A stretch of 64,000 nt of DNA from Effrenium voratum (taxonomy: Eukaryota; Sar; Dinophyceae; Suessiales; Symbiodiniaceae): assembly GCA_963377175.1 (NCBI GenBank), contig CAUJNA010001868.1, forward strand, positions 958,380 to 1,022,379, in the 5' to 3' direction. A program made the position numbers and the translations under genes. Each line of letters begins with the position of its first letter. Position 1 is the stretch's first letter. Below, piece after piece: positions 48,201-59,584 of the stretch. The notes below the pieces were generated by a model. It saw nothing but the letters and a program-made list of their open reading frames with translations. It had not been told where the DNA came from and did no database searches.

Positions 48201-51200
48201 AGGATTTCGTCCATCCGCAATAGGTCCACTTCTTGCCTCAGCCTCTCCGGTTGCAAGGTATACACCTGGAACTCTGCAGGGGAGGCCTCGGCGGGCACCT
48301 ACGCCCCAGTCACGGACCGCTTTTTGCCGCCTGAAGGCTCGATGGCTGGCTCAACAAACCGGAACACCAAAATGGCGCAAGCCCCGATCGGTAAGCAAGG
48401 GGCGATCCCGGCCATAAATGGGTGTGGCTCAAAAAAACGGTGCCAAAAAGGAACCCTGGTAAGTGGAAACATGGACCAAAGCTCCTGCGGTTTGCCCCTC
48501 CGATCATGAAACAAATTGATTGCCACACCCCAAATCGGTGTTTGAAGGACCAGGCTTTGGTAGGGGCAACAAGCGAAGATCATGGAAGCGCACTCCCTTT
48601 CCAGAAGGACAGTCGTCTTTAGGGCCGGACTGCACTTCCATGGTTGGTGGAAGGATGGGTAATGAAATACAATGACTAACATGTTGCTCCTATGATCATG
48701 ACCTACTGCGGTTTGACAGTAGCCCACCCTGTTCCAATTGTTATTCAGGCCCTTGTAATATGTTCTTGAATGTTCTTGATCATTCCTCACGAGTTGCCAA
48801 GTTGGTTCTTTTTGCAGCAAATCGCAAACAACCAACTCTTTATTATTAAAGATGATATGTTGTGTAGGGAAGCCCAAGTTGGCCCCTGATATTACGTAGA
48901 GCATTCTCTTCCACAGGAAGAACACAAAATCCAATCAATAAACCGTTCCTCCAACAGAACAGGGCTTGCACTGGGTGTTTGGAAGACGAATTCCTCTGCA
49001 AGGACATCTGCGGGCCACGCTGTAAGGAGGGAGGGCAATATCAGGGCCTGAATAAGCACACACATTGTCCTACGAGCATGAACGGCCCTTTGGGTAATAT
49101 CATCTTTTCGGAGGGGCCTTCCCTTTAAAGTCAACTACACTCAAAGCCAGGAAATCCACGGCCACCTGATCTTTGGGAGGGGCAACTTCCCTTTGAAGTT
49201 GAAGTCAATCACACTCAGAGCCAAATCCACAAATTTTGTGGGAGGGGCCTTCCCTTCAAAGTCAATCAAAGCCTCTGGAAATCCCAGGGTCACCTAAACA
49301 TGGAGGGGATGTCCTTCCCTTGGAAAGTGAGTCACACTCAAAGCCCCCGGAATTTCCAGGGGTCGCCTGACGGATCGATCCCCACCAGGTGTCTTGAACC
49401 TCTTCTTCTGGGACCAGGACTTTACCGTGGGCGAGATCGGGGGGGATTTGGCGTGGCTGGAGCCCGCGGACACCTCCTCCATCACGCGCCCTGCAGGAAA
49501 TTGGCCACACGGAACTGGTTCTCCCACTAACATGGCACCTTGACAGAGACCCGGTCCCTCCAAGGGGAGTTTGATCTTGAAAAGTTCCTCTCCCACAGGT
49601 GCCATGTTAGTTGGAGGGAGGGTACACCCCCCGCTAGTGTCAGAAAAAGCCCTCAAACGGGGATGAGTGGGGGATGATTTTGGGGCTAGGAGCCGAGGTA
49701 GAGGGTTGGGAGATGTGCCCAGCCCTCGCCCAGTGCTTCGGAGGCGTTTCACGAAGACACTTACACACCTTGGTGCAGCAAACCAAGCTGCAGGCCCTGG
49801 AAGCTCAGCACGGTCGAACAAGAGCTGGTAGCAGACGTCCACTTGCCCACCAGCTCAACGCATGTGGACTTGGCGCGCCTCCAGGAGGAGACCCTTTCTC
49901 CTTCGAGACAGTCCAGCTCTGCGCGTGCAACTTTGGCTACAACGCACGCTGCACAACCCGCGCCTTGGGCCCCGGCCGCGTCCTGTGGCCAAGAGGACGC
50001 CGCTGGCCCTCTGGCTGAAAGGCCGCAAATTCCAGCTACAGGCCACGGTGCGCTGTCTAGGTGAGAATGCCAAGTCGGGGCGCTACGTTACCTTTGTTCC
50101 CCTCGACAAGGGCGAGCAGTGGCTATCGTACAACGACAACAACGTACAAGTGTGCGAGCCACCGCCGCTCAACAACACGCACTCTCGCCTGCTCTCCTAC
50201 GAAGCAGCACAGCGCGCGGGCATGCTGCCGGCGCTGTGGAGGGGCGCAGAAGACCGCTTGCCTACAGGCGCGCTCAGCGCCCGCCAGGAGGCCGGCGCGA
50301 TACGACGGCGGAGACCGAGCCGCGCCAGTCCAGCTGCAGCCTCAGCACGCAGAAACGCTTGCTGTTGAAAACGAATGCCGGCAGGCAAAAGTGAACTCCC
50401 CGTCAAAGACCGGAGAAGACCACTGCCCGATCCCCAAGCCAGATATTCAATGCGCGGCGCTTCAAACTCTTGCCAAGGCAAAGATTGCGCAACACGCGCT
50501 GTCAAGGAAGAGAACGGTGTTAAAGAAGGACCAGTCGGAGACCCATCTCCGCAAGCTCACGGCATCCGGCCTTGAAAGCCGACGTCGTCGGGCAAAAGCG
50601 AGGGCATGGGCAAGGAATCAAAGGCTAGCGCAGGAGGGCTCTGTCTGAGACCCACCCCCGCAAAGTCGCTCGCTTCGCACCGATTTTGCGCAGGCAACGA
50701 CGAAGATGACCGTCCGCTTAGCGCGCTCCCGGCTGCAGACTTCAAAGACGATGGCCGGGCGCTTTGAGAATCCTTCTACAGGGGGCGCACTGCTCCCGAC
50801 AGGACGAAAGGGAGCGCCGGCCAAGCGGAAGCGGGCAACGTTGCGTGCAAAAGTCCGCAGACTTCAGCCGGAGCCTTACTGCCTAAAATTCTGCGCGATG
50901 GCGCGCGATAACTGCATTTCTTTGCGCGAAGGCTAGAGAACCCTCGGAAGGCTGACTTTGAACTTAGCCATGCTAGATGATAATCTTGTAGGAAGGGGAT
51001 GACATGGACAAGCCCCCCCAGAACCAACCATGAGTTCGCCACTTCGTGGCTGCAGATTCCCAAACATTGCAAGTAAACCTGACCAAACACGGTTTGCTTC
51101 TTCAATGCTGCAGGTAGGCTGTTGATGGCTGTTGCCCGGCAAATTGGCGCATGTGTCAAAACTAGGGGCCATAGATGACATGTTCGGTTGGTAAAAAACA

Positions 51201-54200
51201 GAGACGAGCACTGGTTTAAGACGACTTCTAATCATTTCACCCAAGAATGAGGGGCTGGTGTGACGCCATTTAAACGCGGCCAGGGTCTTGTCATGTTTAA
51301 ACACAAGGGATGTTTAAGCATCAGCTACGTTTAAACGGTTTCAACATCCCCGTGGCCCCTGTTGGCGTCATGTGCTTCAAAGCCATCCAACATGGCTTCC
51401 AGTTGCTTTCACACCGAGTCATTGGAGAGCTAGCAGTCAAATTTGGGTTTGCCCAGGGTTGCTCCGTGAAAAGATGGCCAGGCCTCAAGTTCTATTCACA
51501 TAGCACCAAGTTGGCTTTGGCTCTTCCAAGAGCGTGATTTCTTTCCCCCTCTTCGTTTTGAAGGGAATCTAGCACTGCTGTTTTCTTGCGTTTTCCAGGG
51601 CACATAAGCAAATGGGTGGGTTTCTTTGGGTTTCTGCAACACGGGCATTTAGAGGCTCATCAGTTGATGCCATGCATGTAGATTGTCCAGACATCAGTCT
51701 TGACCCTTCCGCAGCTGAAGGGCCCTTTTGCTTGTAGCCGAGCCAGACATTGGCCACGACCCCATAGTCAGTCAGCTGCACAGGCGGCTTGAGAGGAAAC
51801 AAGGCTTGGCGCCATTCGCTCCCCGCGCTACTCCCGCTGCATTGGTAGCGGAGCAGGAGGCAACGATTCAGTGCTTCCTGCTGAGCCCGATCAAGTGCAC
51901 CAAGAACGTTCAGGAACGTGTGCACAGCTACTTGACCGCCTCAAGCCTAAATCTCTAAGAGACTCTGATCTTTGACTGCGTCGAGCCCTTTGGTACGACC
52001 CAGGAAAAGATCATCGCTCAGGACTTCAAGATTGGCACGTTCCCGGACGGCGAAGTAGTCATGGACAATGAATTCAGGTCTGACCATCTTCCATCCTGGG
52101 ATGGTCAGGCGCGATCATGGCGCAGGTACTATACAAGGAAGTGGCCTGGTGCGCACAGTCAACACCAGCCCACAAGCGCAGGTACCTGGCGGCAAAGCTC
52201 ATAGGCCGACTTCGGGGTCCCGCAAGGCTCCTAGCCATGTCATGGTCAAGGGCTGACTTTGATCATGCCGATGGAGTACTTCAACTGCTTCAACGACTTG
52301 CGGCCTCGCCCCTCGTCAGGAAGTCGTTACCGAACGCCGCGGCAATCATGCAGCAGTATTTTTCCTTCAAGAGGAATCCCGGCGAGGGCATCGGCAACTT
52401 CCTGGTGAGGGAGACTCTCGGCTATGAGGAGTTCGTGGAGGCTCTTCTTCGCCTTCACGAAGAGTCTTCCGGTGTTGACCAAAGCCGCAAGGACTTTGGC
52501 CTCCCTAAGAACATGGATTCTGGTTGGGATGAATGGGGCGAGTCCTGGTCAGATTGGGACTATCAGCCCGTCACCGAAGAGATCCCCCCTTCCGAAGGAG
52601 AACAAGCTCCCGAAGCACCTGGAGACGTGTCCGGTCTCTCAGGAACTGCCGCACCTGGATCTGCTCCCAGCCAGAACCTAGCCCCGACGCACAAGTGCAC
52701 GGAACACCTGGCCGTGCTTCAACCGCCACCAACCGGGGAACTGGGCAAGCAACCCCCACGGGCGCTGGCTCCACTCTCAGGTGTGCGATCTCAGGCTTCA
52801 GTACATCCCAAGACAAGGATCCCCGAGTATGTCTACCATAGTGCCCAACCACGTGATGGTCAACCGGGCCATGGTGGAACTACAACAACTTCTACCTGGC
52901 CGCATGCCCACTGCCCAGATCTGCAAGGCCATGTTGGACAAGCTGGTAGCCGAGGAGAAACTCCTGGTGATGATCCACAAGGTCAAGGATCAGCCGGTCT
53001 CCTCCACGCACCAACCGCAAGGAAACTCCAAAGACAGCAGCAGGGTACGCTTCTCCGAGCCCGTCAATGGCGAGCAGTCACAGTTGGGAGAAACCTCAGA
53101 TGGACCCGATGGACATCTTTCGGTACCTCTCCACGGAGGAGCAGACCAAGTGGTCACCGAACGTCAGCAAGCAGTCGCGGATCAATTCTCCGAGGAGGAG
53201 GAGGAACTTCAAGAAGTAGCATGATCCACCCCCTGCCGGTCAGCGTCGGTGCGAAGGTCATGCAAATGGTGATCGGCGTACAAGCCCTCATGACCACCGA
53301 GCTCCTCAACCTCAACTATGGCGACCGCGATGTGATGTGGGAACTCGCCTGTGCCCCACAAAGCTGGCTCTCTCAAGCGGTGCAGGACCACGGCATGGAT
53401 GCTCAACGCATCAACCTCAACAACGGCTTCGACCTCTACAAGGAGGAAACCTGGGTCCGCCTTCGGCAACTTCGTCGTGCACGTAAACCTCGAAAACTGT
53501 GGTTCTCACTTCCCTGTACGAAGTGGTGCCGATGGACCAGTCTTAACTACTCCACACCCGAGGGCAAGGAGAAGCTTGAAAAGGACCGCCGCCGCGATCG
53601 GAAAATGCTCCGGTTCGCGAGGGACTTTATCCTGGAATCCGTCGATGAGATCCACGACATCGACATCTACTGGGAGTGGCCTCATCCTTGCTACGGGTGG
53701 GAACAACGACCTCTTCAAGATCTTTCGGCAGAACTTGGAGGTCGGGATATCGAGTGGCTCCACTGTAGAATCGATGGTTGCGCCTACGGCATGAAGGATC
53801 ACCTCGAGGAAAACTTCCTGGCAAAGAAATGGTCCATTCGCACCACCGATTGCGACTTCCACCGCCACTTTCACGCCAAGGTATGCCCCAAGAACCACCA
53901 GCACACCTACATCCAAGGAATCGAAACCTCAAGGTCAGCCTACTATCCCTGGCGGATGGTTTTGGCAATAGCAAGATGTTGGCGCGATCAGCTCCTACCT
54001 CCCCGCTTTCATCGCTGGGCTCACTCCAAGAACGAGAACCATGGTGCTCACTTGGCCTTGGAACTTGCAGCTCAAGAGGATGGTGATCCTCATGCTCTAC
54101 CAGCGCACCCACCATCCGATCCTGGCCAAGCACCAGCAAGACCTGAACCTCATGCACTTCCACCTGATGAGCCACAGCCAGATCCTCCAGCTAATCCACA

Positions 54201-57200
54201 CCATCCACCGGATGCACCCAGTCCTGAAGAAGTGCAACGGTGGGAAGCCAAGCTAGCTCACTTCCACAAGGCTGCTGGACACCCTACGAACTCCAACCTG
54301 GTTCGACTTCTTCAAGAAGCCGGACACCCACGATGGCGCATCGACAAGGCCAAGGAGTTCAAATGCAGTGCGTGTGAAGCACTTCGGCCTGGCGGACTTA
54401 GTAGTGGACAAGTCCCTCCAGCGGCAACGTATCCTCTGTACCAGGCTTGGCAGGCGGTCGGTGGATGTCAGCGAGCGGGATGTTCCGGGAGCACCTCGCA
54501 AGGTAAAGTTCGCCTTGTTCATCGACCTGGCCACAAAGCTGCGAGAGTCTGCCCGCTCATGCAGTACAACTTCCTCGAGATGAAAGCGGAGAATGCCGAG
54601 ATGCTCATCAAGGCCTTCTCCGAACGTTGGCTCTCTGACAAACCTCGACCTGAAGTGCTGATTCCTGATTGCGGCAAAACCATGACGGCCAAGTCCATGC
54701 ACGACTTCTGCAACTCGGTTGGTGTTCAGCTAGCCTTTCCCCCGGTAAAGGAAAGCTGGGCACATGGCATTGTCGAGGCCGCGATCCAAGATGTCAAGAT
54801 GACGGCCACAGCCATCCAGACGTCCAGCCCAGAGCAGAACCCAGAGGTCACGCTCTACCTGGCTGCGGCAGCCCTCAACTCCACCGAGTACACACGCGGT
54901 TTCAGCTCCTTCCAGTGGTGCTACGGCAAGGCCTACAACATCACGGAGGAGGACATTCGCACCTTCGAACATGTCCCTCAAGATCAACGGCAACCTCAAG
55001 AAGCTCACACCACAACTACGCGAGTTGTTCCACCGTGCCAAGGCCAAGGAAGTCAGCAGCTTCCTCAAAAATGAAGCTGTTCGCAAGTGCCTGGATAACA
55101 AGGAGATCCAGGAGGCCTACAACTCTGGGCGCATCATGCGTGCTCGCTGGGTCCTCACGTGGAAACTGGTTCCCGATGAGGAACATCCAGAAGCCCTCCG
55201 AGATGCCATGTCCAACGCGCAGACCATGGACCTGCCAGCACGGTTGGGAACTTGAAGGTCTTGACCTTGCCACGGCATTCTTGCAGACCCAGAAGACCGA
55301 GGAGGATAAGAAACTCTGGACCTACGGAACTGAAGAGCTTCGAGAAGCCCTAGGCGTTGGTTCCGAAGGCATTCTTCGCATCCTGAAGAACGTGTACGGC
55401 TCCACCACGGCACCCCGTGGACTTTGGCAGGATCTCCATGCAACCTTCAAACGTCTTGGTGGCATCTCCCTGACTTCGGAGAGATGCATGTGGGTATGGC
55501 TTTCGCAACATCAGAAAGACCAACAAGGCCGACCTCTCGTCATTGGCGCCATGGGTGGCCATGTAGATGATTTCCACCGGACCGGAGACAAGTCCAACCC
55601 TGAATGGAATGAGGTCTGCCAGCAGGTTGACCGTGCCTACGTCTGGGGTACCATCAAGCGTGGAGAATATCGCCACGCTGGCACCGACCTCATCATCGGC
55701 AAGGATGAAAACGGTGACACCACGATCACTGTCGACCAACAGTACTACATCGAGTCTCTCCAGGACGTGAACATACCTCCCGAACGTCTTCGTCAAGTGG
55801 ATTCCGTTCTGGATTCCAACGAAGTTGGACACTGCCGAGCTACCCTGGGAGCCCTGCAGTGGGTTGCGGTGCAAACTCAACCACAGCTCAGTGCGAGATG
55901 CAATCTCTTGCTCACCGAGGTGACCGTGAACCCTTCGACCTCTGTTGCACGAGAAATTCAACAAATGGTGTGTGAGGCCCGCAGGAACCCCGTCAAGCTG
56001 GAATTCTTCAAGCTGCCTGGAGTCCAATTTTGGACCGACGTAGTGTTCATCACCATGGATGACCAAGCTCACGCCAACCGACCTCAAGGAGATAGCACTG
56101 GCGGCATGATCACCGTTGCTTCAGGCCCACGAGCAATCACTGGCGCTCCCACCAAGATGTGTCTTTTGACCTGGCGATGCTGGAAACTCAAACGCAAGGC
56201 CATCAGCTCGAACGACGCCGAGGTACAAGCCATGGTCGAATCCGAGGACAACAATTTCCGGATGCGACTTCTTTGGTGCGAACTTCATGGCCAGTCCATC
56301 CACCAGCACCGCGACACCGACAAGGTCTCTGCCGGCGAAGAGGTGGTCAAGCTTGTCAAGGGCGTGGTCACTACAGATTCCCGAGGCGGATACGATGCTG
56401 TGACTCGCCATGAGTCCCCGATGCTTGGGCTCTCCAATATGAGAGCCGCTCTTCAAGCCTTTCAAGTGAGAGAGAGTTTGGAGCGCACCCTCACAGAGCT
56501 TCGCTGGACTGCCTCGGACTATGACTTGGGCGATGCCTTGACCAAGAAGGCACCATCATGCAGGGCCGGGTTACTGCAGTTTCTGAAGACCTCTGTGTGG
56601 TCTATAGCCTTCGACCCCAGCTTCCAGAGTGCTCGCAAGAATGCCAAGGCGGGCAAGTCAGCGCTGCAGACTCTGCAGAATCCCTCGTCTACATCAACGG
56701 CCCGATCCCGAAGTAATCCAACCACGTCATCAACTGAGAAGGATTTTGTGCCCATGCAACACGGGCATTTAGAGGCTCATCAGTTGATGCCATGCATGTA
56801 GATTGTCCAGACATCAGTCTTGACCCTTCCGCAGCTGAAGGGCCCTTTTGCTTGTAGCCGAGCCAGACATTGGCCACGACCCCATAGTCAGTCAGCTGCA
56901 CAGGCGGCTTGAGAGGAAACAAGGCTTGGCGCCATTCGCTCCCCGCGCTACTCCAGCTGCAGTTTCCTGTATACCACGGCACGAGTCTGCACCCGGGAGG
57001 TTGCGACCTTAAACCGCCCTTGGGATGGCTTCTCGGGCTCAAGCCCACAAGTGCCTTGCGGCCCCAGGCCCTGGCACTGTAAAGGCTCCATAGGTGTCCT
57101 TTTTAGGTGAGCCTGGTTAAAAATAGATGGGTTCCACTGGTTTAAATGGGTTTTGTCCATTTACCAGGGAAACCCATCTGTTTTTCCAAAAGGCCACCTA

Positions 57201-59549
57201 TGAAAGGCTGCTTTTTTGGGCTGATGACGCATCATCAGAATCAGTTCACATTACAGGTAAAGGCTCTTTTCTTGGCATCCTATACTTTAGGCTAATGACA
57301 CATCATCAGAATCAGCCCACAATACAGTAGTTCGCCCATGTCCTCATCCCGAAATGTCCGCGCACTGCCACAATTTGTGTGTGAGCGCGCACGTGTTTGC
57401 TCAATTTGGCATGTTTTTGAATTATAGGAGTGTTTGAATGTTGCTTGAAAGTGGATCTGAGGAACGGGGGGTCCATATCCTAGCTGGATGTTCAACAGCC
57501 CATGCCTGTTTAATTTACCTGGACCCCAACGAGCACAAGGGAACCCCTAGCCAGAGGCCCGGCTTCCTTTTGCAGGGCTCCACATGGGTCTGTCTCAGAA
57601 TAGAAGAGCCCAAGATGGTAGGTTTACTTTTGGTTGCCCTTTAAAAGTCCGCCAAAACGTTTTGGGCGCCCCCAAAAAAAAACAACCACTAGGCTGGCAA
57701 ATGGTCTGTGGAATGACCTCCCAATGTGTGTTTTGGGGTTATTTGCCAGCCATTTGGGGCCAGACCTGGCTGTGGTTGTCAAAACCAATGGGATGTGGTT
57801 TTCGGTGAATTCACCAGCCATGTTGGAGCCTATTTTAGCGGTTGGATTGGGATGTTCACCGGCACCGAATCTCCTTTGAACCCTCCCTGATGCCCCAACC
57901 CTTTTTTGAGCTATTCTAGGGGTTGATTCCGCATTCTTTTCAACCATCGTTCTTTTCTAAAACCAGCGGTTTCCCCTGGGGGTACGATTTGGCTTTTGAC
58001 CCCTGGCCACCTTTTGTGAGGCACTACGGCGTGAAGATCAGCTGCGCCGAAAGCACTTCTTCTTTGGGCCAGGTGGCGGTGGGCACGGACCGATTTCAAG
58101 CGGGGCGCCCCAGTGGGGTTGTCTCAAAATTGGATGTCCTTTTCGCGTTCAAACGACCACCAAACAAAGGGAACCTTCCAAAAAAGGGTCCACCAGAGGT
58201 TGTCTCCAGTGGTCCTTTTGTGTTTTGATGTTTCTTTTGGGACTGGTTTCAAGGCAGCACCCACTTTGAGGGATTCGATCCGAATCCCACACATTCCCAA
58301 ATGTGTTTTGGAGAGAGGTTCCTTTTCAGGGACTTTTTTCAGGGGAACCTTTAAATTGGTGTCCTTGTGATTTCCCTTGTTCGAGCCACTACAAAGGGGT
58401 ACCCTCAAGAAGAAGACATCCCCAAATGGATGTGTGTGTGTGTTTGACCCCTTTCCTAAACACTGGTTTACTGGGCTAGGACAACTCCCGGTCCAAATGT
58501 TGAGCAGTTCCTGCGAGGTGGGGTTCGACACCGCCTTGGCCAACTGCACTGAGCTGCTGGTGGTGGCTCTCAACGAGTTGGGGGAGTCGCCCGTGGTGGT
58601 CTCCACAACCATCGAGGCCCGCGGCGTTACACCGGGTGGGAGCTGAAGCGGAGACGACGGTTTGAACAAAAATGTGGGGCTGAACATAGTCGTGGTCCCG
58701 TTTCCAAACTGGGTGTTGAATAGACAAATTCCCTGTTGGTCTTCTCAAAAGGAGGCCAAAAGGGTGAAAAGTTGCTTGCTTCCTTGTTTCCCTTGGCTTC
58801 GAACGAGGCAACCGCTTCATCATCCCGTGTTGTTTCCTCGGGCATCGATGTTCGCTTTATGCCCAACTCCCCGAAGTTCATTCCGCAGGGTGTCCCTTCA
58901 AACATGGTGATCCGTTTTTTGCTTGAAGCCCTTGCAGCTTCAGATCTGTCAGATCTCGCGGGGATGGGCTTCCTCCCCTGTTTGTTTGGGTTTCCTCCTT
59001 GTGGTTTCACAGACCTAGACTCGTAGTTGAGTGGTCGACCCCACTTTCCGCAAAGAAAGGGTTGTCTTGGGTCCTGAAGGGGGGGGAAGGAATCCCCGAG
59101 CAAGACTGAGCCAAATTGAACTTCAAAAACGTGAAAAGAAGTCGAGGCAGTTCACGTCACACACTGGAGATGCCATAGTGTTTTGTTTTTTTTTGTGATA
59201 GGCTTGGTTTATCAAGTTCGAAGGGAACCTGAGCAACAAAAGTTCCGCGGGCCCCTCCATATCCACACATTTGTGATCAACCTGCGTCCGGTTGCCACGA
59301 TGGCTAGCCAGGTATGTTACCTCTAGATTTTGTTTGATTCTGCCTGGTGACCTGTCGGCCTTGGAGGGCGGATTGATGCTGCCTCACATGTGTCAAAGAT
59401 ATATGTGTGTGTGTGTCATATACATCGCCGCTGGCTTGCACAAAGTGGTCATGTTTGTAGAACGGTTCGTGTCTAGCAGAAAGTCCAACGTTAGATATGT
59501 GTTTTTGAAAAAACAAAAGTGAAGCACGTGTCCACTGAACCCAGCGCGC

Positions 59550-59584
<35 letters not shown>

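Larger units (their letters stand above)
51635..56961 (+). mobile_element. Complete Ty1/copia-type LTR retrotransposon (non-autonomous by frameshift)
   Basis: The order is 207-bp LTR, primer site, gag, methyltransferase-like region, integrase, reverse transcriptase, RNase H, LTR. Integrase before reverse transcriptase defines the copia order. Both LTRs begin TG and end CA, and the whole is flanked by GTTTC (51,630-51,634 and 56,962-56,966). By eye the LTRs differ at one base, so insertion was recent. Yet the polyprotein changes frame at least six times and lacks a block in the reverse transcriptase. It lies in intron 25, same strand as the host gene, and makes up most of that 8.5-kb intron. 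Confidence 0.93.

Noticed and set aside
52117..55074. One continuous 985-codon polyprotein for the retrotransposon
   Set aside because: The frame is open, but over 52,781-53,220 and 54,445-54,540 the conserved protein is in other frames, so much of this reading is shadow.
59240..59312. Possible exon between exons 27 and 28 (PLHIHTFVINLRPVATMASQ, then a GT donor)
   Set aside because: Exons 27 and 28 join naturally (STTIE-DRST), and this stretch matches no part of the repeat unit or discoidin module.
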